The notes under the pieces: model-generated
Seen by the model: only the letters and a program-made list of their open reading frames with translations
Databases searched by the model: none
What the model was told of the DNA's origin: nothing
Shown: piece by piece, positions 26,266 through 35,445 of the stretch
How positions within the stretch are numbered: position 1 is the first letter of the stretch
Layout of the letters: each line of letters begins with the position of its first letter
Translations under genes and position numbers: made by a program
Origin: Lacrimispora sp. BS-2
GTDB lineage: Bacteria; Bacillota; Clostridia; Lachnospirales; Lachnospiraceae
Direction: 5' to 3'
DNA length: 64,000 bases
Assembly (NCBI RefSeq): GCF_040207125.1
Contig: NZ_CP157940.1
Span: forward strand, 4,030,001-4,094,000

Positions 26266-26832
26266 TTATTCAATTTTTTTAATGGAAGGGAAATACCGGA
26301 ACAGAACCTTTGCAATGATCTTGTCTTTTTCCACGTATTTATGTTTCCATCTTCTTGCATCTGCGGAGAAATTCCGGTTGTCTCCAAGCATGAAGTAACA
26401 GTCTTCCGGCACTTCATAATGGGCATCAGGCTCCGGTTCCATTGGCTCCGGAAGATAAGATTCCTCAAGAGGTGTTTCGGAATTATTTAAATATACCTTT
26501 CCGTCCCGGATATCGATGATATCACCCGGAAGGCCGATGACACGTTTTACGTAATAGGTCTTACCGGTAGGATCATCTGGAAAATGGAAAATAGCTATAT
26601 CGCCCCGCTTTGGGTCGCCAAAATAATAGGATAGCCTGGAGCCGATGACCCGGTCTCCTGTCATAATGGTCTTTTCCATGGATCCGCTGGGTACCCTGCT
26701 GTTTGCGATGATAAAATTATTGAGCAAAAACGCAATGACAGCTGCAGTAATGATGATTTTGATCCAACTGATGATTTCTTCCCTCCAGCTGAACGGTTCC
26801 CGTTCTTTTGGCATGTTATCGTCTCTTTTCAT
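26266..26832 (-). CDS. lepB: Signal peptidase I
   Basis: A 188-residue type I signal peptidase with one N-terminal membrane anchor (IKIIITAAVIAFLLNNFII). It has the Ser nucleophile in SRVPSGSMEKTI, the general-base Lys in TYYVKRVIGLPGD and the box E GDNRNFSADARRW. It removes signal peptides on the outer face of the membrane. The gene is on the minus strand immediately beyond the island debris and looks like native backbone. Confidence 0.95.
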   Translation of the reverse strand: MKRDDNMPKEREPFSWREEIISWIKIIITAAVIAFLLNNFIIANSRVPSGSMEKTIMTGDRVIGSRLSYYFGDPKRGDIAIFHFPDDPTGKTYYVKRVIGLPGDIIDIRDGKVYLNNSETPLEESYLPEPMEPEPDAHYEVPEDCYFMLGDNRNFSADARRWKHKYVEKDKIIAKVLFRYFPSIKKIE

Positions 26833-27142
26833 ATGATCTCTTCTTTTCCTTATTATTGTCCACGTTTTCTGGGCATAAAGGTATACCCGCAGGGTGTCCC
26901 CTTCCTGGTGGTCCCATTACAAAGTTTAAATGAGATTGATTTATAACGCAAGGGGTTTTACAAAATGGTAAGAAAATATTCACAAATACTCTACGGATTG
27001 TCCATAAAATCGCGATAGAATGAACGCAAGAGAGTGAAGATGAGCTTGCTCATCGGCGCGAAGGTTGAATGTCGATCATGAACCACAGGTTTATGATATC
27101 ATGATTTACAGATAAAAAAATCACAGCAGGGGGAGCCGGATC
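26833..27142. other. Intergenic region between lepB and the DUF3810 gene
   Basis: No gene is visible. It should hold divergent promoters for lepB (minus) and the DUF3810 gene (plus), but no hexamer pair is convincing. TATACCCGCAGGGT at about 26881-26894 recurs in inverted form upstream of the second maltodextrin gene (near 34493). Confidence 0.4.
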
Positions 27143-28192
27143 ATGGAAGGGAGAAGCCGGAATCAGGATAGGAGGCTTATTGCAGCTTCTGCATTAATGT
27201 TTGCAGTTTCATTGCTGCTTCAGATACTGGCAAGAAAGGTTCCGGGATTTGGGGACTGGTACGCCAGACGGGTTTACCGGTTTGTGGTAGGAAGTGTGGG
27301 AAGGCTGTCCGGGGTTTTTTCCTTTGCACTTGTGGAGGCCGGCATTTACCTGCTTATTTTGTATATTATTTATTACGTTTTTACCCACCGTAAGGAGGGG
27401 AAAAAGATCCTCATAAGAGCCGTGTTTCTTGTTACCGGCCTTTTTTTACTCTTTACGGTTAATTGCGGGATCAACTATTACCGGAAAACATTTTCCAGCT
27501 ATTCGGGGCTGGATGTGAGACTGTCTTCCTTAGAGGAACTAAGGAGCCTTTGCCTTACCCTTACGGATGAGATAAACAGGATATGCAGGGAAGGCTTGGC
27601 AAATGATACGGATCTAAAAAGTCTGGAAAAAGAAAGTGTGAAAGCCATGAAAAGCCTGGGAGAGGCTTATCCGGAGCTGGCAGGCTATTACCCGCCCCCC
27701 AAGGCGCTCCTGTGGTCTTACTTCTTTTCGGTTCAGCAGCTTTGCGGCCAGTATTCCCCTTTTACGGTGGAGGCTACTTATAACCGGTCCATGCCGGATT
27801 ACAACATTCCCCATACTGTCTGCCATGAGCTGTCCCATTTAAGAGGGTTCATGAGAGAGGATGAGGCCAACTTCATCGGATATCTGGCCTGCATCGGCTC
27901 TGATGATGCCGCATTCCGTTACAGCGGATACTTAACCGGATGGATTTACGCCACCAATGCCCTGGCAAAGGCGGACCAGGAGGCATACGCAGAAATCTGT
28001 GGATCGCTCAGTGAAAGGGCTTGGGAGGATTTAAGGTACAACAATGAATTCTGGGGGAAATACGAGGGGAAGACTGCCGAGGTTTCCAACTTGATGAACG
28101 ATACTTATTTAAAGCTCAACAGCCAGTCCGATGGGGTAGGCAGCTATGGCAGAATGGTTGATTTAATGCTGGCCTATGCACGGTTTAAATAA
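27143..28192 (+). CDS. DUF3810-family membrane metallopeptidase-like protein
   Basis: A 349-residue protein with three N-terminal membrane segments (about 12-32, 65-85, 90-112) and a long domain containing HTVCHELSHLRGFMREDEANFIGYLAC near residue 228. The HELSH motif with a downstream Glu is the zinc-binding signature of gluzincin-like peptidases, so a membrane-bound peptidase is likely, though DUF3810 has no proven function that I know. GGGGAG precedes the start. The gene stands between lepB and glgB. Confidence 0.8.
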   Translation: MEGRSRNQDRRLIAASALMFAVSLLLQILARKVPGFGDWYARRVYRFVVGSVGRLSGVFSFALVEAGIYLLILYIIYYVFTHRKEGKKILIRAVFLVTGLFLLFTVNCGINYYRKTFSSYSGLDVRLSSLEELRSLCLTLTDEINRICREGLANDTDLKSLEKESVKAMKSLGEAYPELAGYYPPPKALLWSYFFSVQQLCGQYSPFTVEATYNRSMPDYNIPHTVCHELSHLRGFMREDEANFIGYLACIGSDDAAFRYSGYLTGWIYATNALAKADQEAYAEICGSLSERAWEDLRYNNEFWGKYEGKTAEVSNLMNDTYLKLNSQSDGVGSYGRMVDLMLAYARFK

Positions 28193-28274
28193 GCCTCAAT
28201 TCCGGTAAGCTATTGAAAATTACGTGTCCTGGTGATAAAATATTTTCATAAAGAGGGACCAGGAGGAGCCATGT

Positions 28275-30608
28275 ATGGATGGAAAATTGTATGATTTGAT
28301 GGATTGGGCCGGCATTGAAGAAGTTGTATATTCAGAAGCAGCGAATCCCCACGAGATTCTGGGCCCGCACGTAACAGAGCAGGGGCTGCTTATCCAGGCA
28401 TTTATTCCTACGGCTGAATCGGTGACTGTCCGGTTTAGGGAAAGCGGTAAGGAATACCCCATGGAGCTTGCAGATGAAGCCGGGTTTTTTGCGGCTCTCA
28501 TACCGCGCAAAAAAGCAGAAGCTTATACTCTGCTGATCACTTATGACAATGGGACGTCAGAGGAATGTCTGGATCCCTATTCCTTTCCGCCTTTCTATAA
28601 GTCGGAAGATATCAAAAAGTTTGAATCCGGAATTCACTACAGCATCTATGAAAAAATGGGGGCGCACCCCATGTCTGCAGGCGGAGCGGAAGGGGTATAC
28701 TTTTCCGTGTGGGCTCCATGCGCCATGCGTGTCAGCGTGGTAGGGGACTTTAACCTGTGGGATGGCAGGCGTCATCAGATGAGGAGGCTTGGGGATTCCG
28801 GTATTTTTGAATTGTTTATTCCCGGCTTAAAGACAGGAACCATATATAAGTATGAGATAAAGCATATGGATGGAAATCCCCAGCTTAAAAGCGATCCCTA
28901 CGCCAATTACTGTGAGCTGCGTCCAGATAATGCTTCCATTGTCTGGGATATTGACCAGTATTCCTGGAGTGACCAGGAATGGATGAAAAAGAGGGCGGGT
29001 TTTGATTCCAAGCAAAATCCCATGTCTATTTATGAGGTGCACTTAGGCTCCTGGCTTCGGAAGGAAGCGGAGCTTGATGAAAGCGGAGCGGCAGTTGTTG
29101 GTTCTGAATTCTACAATTACCGTGAAATTGCGGAAAAGCTTGCAGAATATGTTAAAGATATGGGCTACACCCATGTGGAAATCCTTCCCATCATGGAGCA
29201 TCCCCTTGATGCATCCTGGGGTTATCAGGTGACCGGGTATTATGCACCCACCAGCCGCTACGGAACGCCGGATGATTTCATGTATTTCATGGATTATATG
29301 CACAAACAGGGCATCGGCGTGATTTTAGATTGGGTTCCGGCTCATTTTCCCAGGGACAGCTTTGGGCTTGCCGGCTTTGACGGAACCTGTGTTTATGAGC
29401 ATAAGGACCCAAGACAGGGGGCACATCCCCATTGGGGAACTTTGATTTATAATTACGGAAGACCTGGAGTCAGCAACTTCCTCATTGCCAATGCCCTTTT
29501 CTGGGCGGACAAGTACCATGCGGATGGAATCCGTATGGATGCAGTGGCTTCCATGCTGTACTTAGATTACGGCAAAAATCCGGGAGAATGGATTCCCAAT
29601 ATTTACGGCGGCCATGAAAACCTGGAAGCTGTGGAATTCTTAAAGCATTTGAATTCCATATTCAAGGGGCGAAAGGATGGGGCGGTTCTGATTGCAGAGG
29701 AATCTACGTCATGGCCCAGGATCACGGCTGATGTAAAGAATGAAGGCCTGGGCTTTGACTATAAATGGAACATGGGCTGGATGAACGATTTTATCGGCTA
29801 CATGCAGTGTGATCCATACTTCCGGAAGCATCATTATGGAGAGATGACCTTCAGCATGCTCTACGCCTACAGCGAAGATTTTATTCTTGTTTTCTCCCAT
29901 GATGAGGTGGTTCATGGAAAAGGTTCCATGATGGGTAAGATGCCGGGGGAGACCCTGGAGGAAAAGGCAGCGAATTTAAAGGCGGCCTACGGCTTTATGA
30001 TGGGACATCCCGGTAAAAAGCTTCTGTTCATGGGTCAGGACTTTGCACAGATCAGTGAATGGAATGAAAATAAGAGCCTTGATTGGGAGATTCTTGAATA
30101 CCCCCTTCATAAACAGATACAGGATTACGTAAAGGCCTTAAATTATCTTTATAAGAGCCAGCCGGCCCTGTACCAGATGGATTATGATCCGGACGGCTTT
30201 GAGTGGGTGGAATGCACGGATTCCAAGGACAGCATCGTGGGCTTTTTAAGAAAGACAAAGAAAAAAGAAGAAACCCTTCTTATCCTCTGCAATTTTGATA
30301 CAATGCATCATGAGAAATATCCCGTAGGGGTTCCCTTTGAAGGAAAATATAAGGAAATCTTAAACAGCGATGACAAGGCCTTTGGAGGACAGGGCCGTGT
30401 AAATCCCCGGGTAAAAACCTCTAAGAAAAAGGAGGCAGATGAAAGGCCGTATTCCATGGAAATTACCGTGGCTCCCTTAAGCATCATGGTCTTTACCTGC
30501 ATTCCAGAGAAAAAGAAGCCGGCTTTGGCTGGGAAAAAGGCTAAGAAGCCCGCATATACTAAAAAAGCAAAGGTTGAAAGCAAAGGCCTTTCAGCCCGGG
30601 ATTTATAA
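28275..30608 (+). CDS. glgB: 1,4-alpha-glucan (glycogen) branching enzyme
   Basis: A 777-residue GH13 enzyme introducing alpha-1,6 branches into glycogen. An N-terminal CBM48-type domain (WAGIEEVVYSEAANPHEILGPH) precedes the barrel. The catalytic residues lie in ADGIRMDAVASMLYLDY (nucleophile Asp), VLIAEESTSWP (acid Glu) and FSHDEVVHGKGSM. The protein is longer than usual because of a lysine-rich C-terminal tail of about 30 residues (KKKPALAGKKAKKPAYTKKA). AGGAGGAG precedes the start. No other glycogen gene is adjacent. Confidence 0.95.
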   Translation: MDGKLYDLMDWAGIEEVVYSEAANPHEILGPHVTEQGLLIQAFIPTAESVTVRFRESGKEYPMELADEAGFFAALIPRKKAEAYTLLITYDNGTSEECLDPYSFPPFYKSEDIKKFESGIHYSIYEKMGAHPMSAGGAEGVYFSVWAPCAMRVSVVGDFNLWDGRRHQMRRLGDSGIFELFIPGLKTGTIYKYEIKHMDGNPQLKSDPYANYCELRPDNASIVWDIDQYSWSDQEWMKKRAGFDSKQNPMSIYEVHLGSWLRKEAELDESGAAVVGSEFYNYREIAEKLAEYVKDMGYTHVEILPIMEHPLDASWGYQVTGYYAPTSRYGTPDDFMYFMDYMHKQGIGVILDWVPAHFPRDSFGLAGFDGTCVYEHKDPRQGAHPHWGTLIYNYGRPGVSNFLIANALFWADKYHADGIRMDAVASMLYLDYGKNPGEWIPNIYGGHENLEAVEFLKHLNSIFKGRKDGAVLIAEESTSWPRITADVKNEGLGFDYKWNMGWMNDFIGYMQCDPYFRKHHYGEMTFSMLYAYSEDFILVFSHDEVVHGKGSMMGKMPGETLEEKAANLKAAYGFMMGHPGKKLLFMGQDFAQISEWNENKSLDWEILEYPLHKQIQDYVKALNYLYKSQPALYQMDYDPDGFEWVECTDSKDSIVGFLRKTKKKEETLLILCNFDTMHHEKYPVGVPFEGKYKEILNSDDKAFGGQGRVNPRVKTSKKKEADERPYSMEITVAPLSIMVFTCIPEKKKPALAGKKAKKPAYTKKAKVESKGLSARDL

Positions 30609-30680
30609 ATCAAAGGGATATGCCTGCATATCCGGATGATTCATTGGTCTTAAAAATTAAAAGGATCAGGAGGTTTTTAA

Positions 30681-31604
30681 ATGATATTCCATATGGTTTC
30701 CGATGTGCTTCCCGGTGTGCTTCCGGGAGAGTCCCTGGCGGATCTCCAGCAGGAGGTACAGGAAAACTTAAACCAGCTAAAGCCTAATGTTATGCTGGAA
30801 ACCTTAAAGGGCTGGGCCCCCGAGCTGATTGCATTTGGGATAAAGCTTTTAATTGCTCTGGTGATTTTTTTCATTGGCTCCAGGATCATTAAAGTCCTGC
30901 GCAATATGCTGAACCGCTCATTTAAGAGAGTGGATATGGAGGTCAGCTTAAGAAAGTTCCTTCTGTCCGTTTTAAACGCCGTCATGTACTGCCTGCTGGC
31001 TTTTATCATAGCAGGGCAGATCGGGGTGAATTCGGCTTCCATTGTGGCTTTGCTGGGATCTGCAAGTATAGCCGTGGGTCTGGCAGTCCAGGGAAGCCTG
31101 GCCAATTTTGCGGGCGGGGTGCTGATCCTTCTTATGAAGCCGTTCCGGGTAGGGGACTATATCGTATCGAAGGATGGAGAAGGTACGGTCCGTACCATCG
31201 GGCTTGTGTACACTGTTTTGAACACAGGCGATAATAAGCAGGTGGTCATTCCCAACGGGACCCTTTCCAATTCTCCCCTTACCAACGTGACAGCCATGGA
31301 TAAGAGACGGCTGGATGTTTTAGTGGGGATCGGGTATCATTCAGATTTAAAGAAGGCAAAGGAAATTTTGGAAAACATTTTCCGCAGCCAGAATGGAATC
31401 TTAAAAGAAGAACCCATAGAAACCTTTGTCAGTGATTTAACGGAAAATGCAGTTACCATCGGAGGCCGGGGCTGGACCTCCCTGGACGATTACTGGCCGG
31501 CCAGGTGGGAGATATTAGAAAAGGTGAAGCTTGGATTTGAAGAGGCCGGAATTGAGATTCCTTACAGCCGGATGGAGGTGCAGATGGAGGATCGCCATTC
31601 CTGA
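30681..31604 (+). CDS. MscS-family small-conductance mechanosensitive channel
   Basis: A 307-residue channel. Hydrophobic segments lie at about 50-72 and 85-110, and the conserved pore helix is GSASIAVGLAVQGSLANFAGGVLILLMKPFRVGDYI. The beta domain (VVIPNGTLSNSPLTNVT) and a mixed C-terminal domain follow. It releases solutes on hypo-osmotic shock. AGGAGG precedes the ATG, and a terminator follows. Confidence 0.93.
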   Translation: MIFHMVSDVLPGVLPGESLADLQQEVQENLNQLKPNVMLETLKGWAPELIAFGIKLLIALVIFFIGSRIIKVLRNMLNRSFKRVDMEVSLRKFLLSVLNAVMYCLLAFIIAGQIGVNSASIVALLGSASIAVGLAVQGSLANFAGGVLILLMKPFRVGDYIVSKDGEGTVRTIGLVYTVLNTGDNKQVVIPNGTLSNSPLTNVTAMDKRRLDVLVGIGYHSDLKKAKEILENIFRSQNGILKEEPIETFVSDLTENAVTIGGRGWTSLDDYWPARWEILEKVKLGFEEAGIEIPYSRMEVQMEDRHS

Positions 31605-31627
31605 TACAAATGAGCTTTAAAATAGTG

Positions 31628-31680
31628 AAGTGCACCGGAGGTTAGATATGATTTCGTCTAACAGCCGGTGCACTTTCAAT
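31628..31680. terminator. Bidirectional terminator between converging genes
   Basis: AAGTGCACCGG (31628-31638) and CCGGTGCACTT (31664-31674) form the outer stem, and GTTAGA/TCTAAC an inner one. It serves the MscS gene on plus and the SIMPL gene on minus. Confidence 0.8.
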
Positions 31681-31759
31681 TAATTAAGATTCATTATTAC
31701 ACTGTTTTTTACTAGAATGCTTACGGCGGTTCCTTTAAAGCCTGGTGCCTCTTCGTTTA

Positions 31760-32512
31760 TTACTTTACCCGGAAGGTCACGGTTACCTGGGCTTCTACGC
31801 CGATCTGTCCTGGCTCCACAACCACGGATTTGGCTGCTGCTGAGATATCTTCCGTTGCTACGGAAGAGGAGTACCTGATATTCGGGTAGGAATTAAGCTC
31901 TTCGATGTGAGCGATTCCATCCAGGGTGACTCCGCTGGCAGCTGCAATTGCCTCTGCCTTGACTTTGGCTGCATCAACGGCCTTTTTAAGGGCTTCCTTG
32001 TAGTTATCATCGTATTTGCTGGAAAGATAGTTTACGCTGTCAATGCAGTTAATGCCTGCTTCTACGCTGGAAGAAAGCATGGTGCCCACCTGGTCAATGG
32101 GAAGGTCGGATACGGTAATGCTTGTGCGCATCTGATATCCGGTGATCTGCTGGCCGGTATTGTTCCAGTCATACATTGGCTCAAGGCCGTAGCTGGAAGT
32201 CTGAATGGATTTTTCATCGATGCCGGAATTTTTCAAAAATGTTATGACACTGCTTGTATCTGCGCTGTTGTTTTCCTGGCAGGCCTTTGGGTCTCCGGCC
32301 TGGGAGAGCACTGCAAAATTGACCTGGGCCATATCGGGAACCACTTTTACGCCCTCTGTGCTGTTTACCTGTATGGTATTGGTATCCACATTGCTTATGG
32401 TGGTCACATTGTTTCCTGGTACGGAAGCGGTTCCTGTCTGGGCACATGCGGTCATGCTTAGTACGGCTGCAGCAACGAGAGTGGCTGCCAGTGGTTTATT
32501 CATTTTTCTCAT
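31760..32512 (-). CDS. SIMPL (DUF541) domain lipoprotein
   Basis: A 250-residue exported protein with a lipoprotein signal (VLSMTACAQ, Cys near 23). The mature part matches the SIMPL/DUF541 fold: GVKVVPDMAQVNFAVLSQ near the start, then STVITF-like and IQTSSYGLEPMYDW, and the late GVEAQVTVTFRVK. Members form oligomeric surface proteins of unclear role. It stands alone on the minus strand. Confidence 0.85.
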   Translation of the reverse strand: MRKMNKPLAATLVAAAVLSMTACAQTGTASVPGNNVTTISNVDTNTIQVNSTEGVKVVPDMAQVNFAVLSQAGDPKACQENNSADTSSVITFLKNSGIDEKSIQTSSYGLEPMYDWNNTGQQITGYQMRTSITVSDLPIDQVGTMLSSSVEAGINCIDSVNYLSSKYDDNYKEALKKAVDAAKVKAEAIAAASGVTLDGIAHIEELNSYPNIRYSSSVATEDISAAAKSVVVEPGQIGVEAQVTVTFRVK

Positions 32513-32989
32513 AAATAGTTCCTCCTTTTTATATTTTATATTCTACAGGAAAATTAAGGAATTAGTATTTCTTTTCTCTTAACATTCCAGTCAAATTTCC
32601 TAGGTTTTATTTACAAAAATCTGACTATGGAAAAATATGGATATAAGGGCTAAAAGATAATGAGAATAAGCTGATGAAAAGGAATAAGCTATGCAATGTG
32701 CACAAAGAAAGAAACAAAAATTCAATAGATTAACGAAAAACAAAATTTTGGCTAAATCTATTGCATTTTTTTGTGCATTATGTTATCTTATAGCCATAAG
32801 GTTATTGGAAACGTTACCGATATCGTTACCAGAACCGGTGTATTCAATGACCAGGATAGATAAAGCCTGGGAATAAGCAGGTGCAACAAGTTTCTGTATG
32901 GAAGGCATGCAGGAAAAAAATTGGGGGTTGAGCGGACGATTCATCAGATCCATCAACCGGAGGGTGCATATGCACGGAAGGAGGATATT
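32513..32989. promoter_or_regulatory. Regulatory interval upstream of the maltodextrin operon
   Basis: No gene. It contains a nested inverted repeat, TGCACAAA (32699-32706)/TTTGTGCA (32770-32777) outside CAATAGATT (32723-32731)/AATCTATTG (32755-32763). A catabolite-response-like TTGGAAACGTTACC lies at 32805-32818, and CGTTACC occurs twice (32812-32818 and 32824-32830). These are candidate sites for CcpA and for the LacI-type regulator encoded at 37922. Confidence 0.5.
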
Positions 32990-34384
32990 ATGAAACTTAG
33001 GAAACTGGCAGTACTTACGCTGGCTGCGGCAATGGCGGCAGGAACACTTGTGGGATGTTCTTCCAACAAGGCGACGGAAACAACGGGGACAGAGCAGAAG
33101 ACCGAGGCAGGGGAAACCACTGCTAAAGCCGGAGATACAGCAGAAGCCAAAGGGCAGGTTTATTATCTGAATTTTAAACCGGAGGTTGCAGACACATGGG
33201 TGGAACTTGCGGCGAAGTATACCGAGGAAACCGGCGTACCTATGAAGGTACAGACAGCGGCAGCAGGTACCTATGAGCAGACCTTAAAATCAGAGGTAGC
33301 AAAAAAGGAACCGCCGACACTGTTCCAGATCAACGGACCGATCGGCTATAAGTCCTGGGCAAAATACTGCAAGGATTTAAAGGATTCCGCGATCTACGGA
33401 CATCTGGTTGATAAGGATATGGCAGTAAAGGACGGAGATGGAGTTTACGGCATTCCTTACGTAGTGGAAGGATATGGAATTATATATAATGATGCCATCA
33501 TGCAGAAGTACTTTGCTCTTGACGGTGCAAAAGCAAAATCCATGGATGAGATCAATAACTTTGCTTCTCTTAAAGCAGTTGCAGAAGATATGCAGGCAAG
33601 AAAAGCAGACCTTGGAATCGAAGGCGTGTTTGCTTCCACCTCCTTTGCTCCTGGCGAGGACTGGAGATGGCAGACCCATCTGGCAAACCTTCCGGTTTAC
33701 TATGAATATAAGGATGACAACGTATCCGATAAAGATGCTCTTGACTTTAAGTATGCAGACGACTACAAGAACATTTTTGACTTATACATTAACAACTCCT
33801 GTACAGATCCAAAGATGGTAGGCGCAAAGACCGTTGAGGATTCCATGGCGGAATTTGCTCTGGGCAAGGTTGCCATGGTTCAGAACGGAAACTGGGGCTG
33901 GGGACAGGTGTCCGGTGTTGAAGGAAACACGGTAAAGGAAGAGGATGTGAAATTCCTTCCTATCTATACCGGTGTGAACGGTGAAGAAAAGCAGGGACTT
34001 TGCATTGGTACGGAAAACTTCTTCTCCATCAACGGCCAGGCAGCAGAAGAGAACCAACAGGCATCTCTCGATTTCCTGGAGTGGCTCTTTACTTCCAGCA
34101 CAGGAAAAGATTATGTGACCAACAAGCTGGGCTTTATCGCTCCATTTGATACCTTTGCAGCAGATGAAAAACCAACTGATCCTCTGGCAAAAGAGATCGA
34201 CCGGTATATGAACAACAAGGACTTATATTCTGTATCCTGGAACTTTACCTCCTTCCCAAGCCAGACCTTTAAGGATAACTTCGGAGCATCTCTTCTTGAG
34301 TACGCTCAGGGAGGCAAGGAGTGGAAGGCAGTAGTGGATGAGATGAAGGCCGACTGGGCAAATGAAAAATCCATGACAAAATAA
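32990..34384 (+). CDS. Maltodextrin/oligosaccharide-binding lipoprotein (family 1 solute-binding protein)
   Basis: A 464-residue surface protein with a lipoprotein signal (GTLVGCSSN, Cys near 23) and a Thr/Glu-rich linker. The mature binding domain opens VYYLNFKPEVADTWVELAAKYTEETGVPMKV. The start at 32990 has AAGGAGG; the frame runs open further upstream. The genes behind it (two permeases, amylomaltase, LacI regulator) point to maltodextrins as ligand. No ATPase gene is present, so a shared MsmK/MalK-type ATPase must be encoded elsewhere. Confidence 0.87.
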   Translation: MKLRKLAVLTLAAAMAAGTLVGCSSNKATETTGTEQKTEAGETTAKAGDTAEAKGQVYYLNFKPEVADTWVELAAKYTEETGVPMKVQTAAAGTYEQTLKSEVAKKEPPTLFQINGPIGYKSWAKYCKDLKDSAIYGHLVDKDMAVKDGDGVYGIPYVVEGYGIIYNDAIMQKYFALDGAKAKSMDEINNFASLKAVAEDMQARKADLGIEGVFASTSFAPGEDWRWQTHLANLPVYYEYKDDNVSDKDALDFKYADDYKNIFDLYINNSCTDPKMVGAKTVEDSMAEFALGKVAMVQNGNWGWGQVSGVEGNTVKEEDVKFLPIYTGVNGEEKQGLCIGTENFFSINGQAAEENQQASLDFLEWLFTSSTGKDYVTNKLGFIAPFDTFAADEKPTDPLAKEIDRYMNNKDLYSVSWNFTSFPSQTFKDNFGASLLEYAQGGKEWKAVVDEMKADWANEKSMTK

Positions 34385-34407
34385 AAGAGTTAAAATAGTT
34401 TTAAAGG

Positions 34408-34447
34408 AAATGGGTGAGCGCGGGGGAAATGCCTCACCCATTTTTAT
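34408..34447 (+). terminator. Intra-operon terminator after the binding-protein gene
   Basis: AAATGGGTGAG (34408-34418) pairs with CTCACCCATTT (34433-34443), followed by TTTAT. Partial termination here would make the binding protein more abundant than the permeases. Further GC-rich inverted repeats (ATACCC/GGGTAT near 34493) follow. Confidence 0.8.
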
Positions 34448-34602
34448 ACAAGAAATTCAATTACCCTCGGATCACTGAGGGGTTTTACAGAATACCCTGC
34501 GGGTATATCTTTACGCCCGATGCCCGATGATACGGGGCACGCTGTAAAGCGGGGCGGGCCCTGTTCAATAACATGGACAGTAATAAAGAAAGGAGAACTG
34601 CT

Positions 34603-35445
34603 ATGCAAAAGTCAATGAAACGGTACTTCCCAATATTTGTTCTTCCCACACTGACTGCATTTACCATTGCATTCCTGTACCCGTTTATCATGGGCATTTA
34701 TTTATCCTTTACAGAATTCACTACGGTAAAGGATGCATCCTGGGTAGGGATATCAAATTATAAAAAAATATTTTTGGACAGGAATTTTATCAATGCACTG
34801 GTATTTACCGTGAAGTTTACCCTTGTGTCAGTTGTGACCATTAATACCCTGGGATTTCTGCTGGCCTATGTCCTCACAAGAGGAATTAAGGGAACCAACC
34901 TCTTCCGGACTGTATTTTTCATGCCAAACTTAATCGGAGGCATTGTGCTGGGTTATATCTGGCAGCTTCTGTTAAACGGAATTCTTGCAAAGTTTGGCGT
35001 TACCCTTTCTTTCAGCGCTAAGTACGGCTTTTGGGGCCTGGTGATCTTAATGAACTGGCAGCTGATCGGGTATATGATGATTATTTACATTGCCGGACTT
35101 CAAAATGTTCCTGGAGAGCTGATTGAGGCCGCAAGGATCGACGGGGCTACCGGATCCCAGATATTAAAGCGTATCATGATGCCCATGGTCATGCCGTCCT
35201 TTACCATCTGTCTGTTTCTGACCCTGACAAATTCCTTTAAGCTGTTTGACCAGAACCTTGCGCTGACGGCAGGCGGGCCTGGAAGGCAGACCAGCATGCT
35301 GGCCCTTGATATTTACAATACCTTTTACGGCAGAGTTGGCTGGGAAGGGGTAGGCCAGGCAAAGGCCACGGTGTTCTTTCTTATGGTTGCGGTCATATCT
35401 TTGACCCAGCTTACATTAACAAGGCGTAAGGAGGTGGAAAACTGA
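34603..35445 (+). CDS. Sugar ABC transporter permease, MalF type
   Basis: A 280-residue permease with six membrane segments and the EAA loop LIEAARIDGATGSQILKRIMMPMVMP. The start at 34603 is preceded by AAGGAG; a longer frame starts at 34573 without one. It overlaps the next permease by one base (TGATG). With its partner it should import maltodextrins. Confidence 0.9.
   Translation: MQKSMKRYFPIFVLPTLTAFTIAFLYPFIMGIYLSFTEFTTVKDASWVGISNYKKIFLDRNFINALVFTVKFTLVSVVTINTLGFLLAYVLTRGIKGTNLFRTVFFMPNLIGGIVLGYIWQLLLNGILAKFGVTLSFSAKYGFWGLVILMNWQLIGYMMIIYIAGLQNVPGELIEAARIDGATGSQILKRIMMPMVMPSFTICLFLTLTNSFKLFDQNLALTAGGPGRQTSMLALDIYNTFYGRVGWEGVGQAKATVFFLMVAVISLTQLTLTRRKEVEN

Noticed and set aside
31907..32461. 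184-residue plus-strand frame opposite the SIMPL gene
   Set aside because: Antisense to a confident lipoprotein gene; repetitive Gly/His/Val composition is what codon shadows produce.
34490..34560. Small GC-rich inverted repeats between the binding-protein and permease genes as a CRISPR or REP array
   Set aside because: Units are unequal and not regularly spaced; only intra-operon hairpins are supported.
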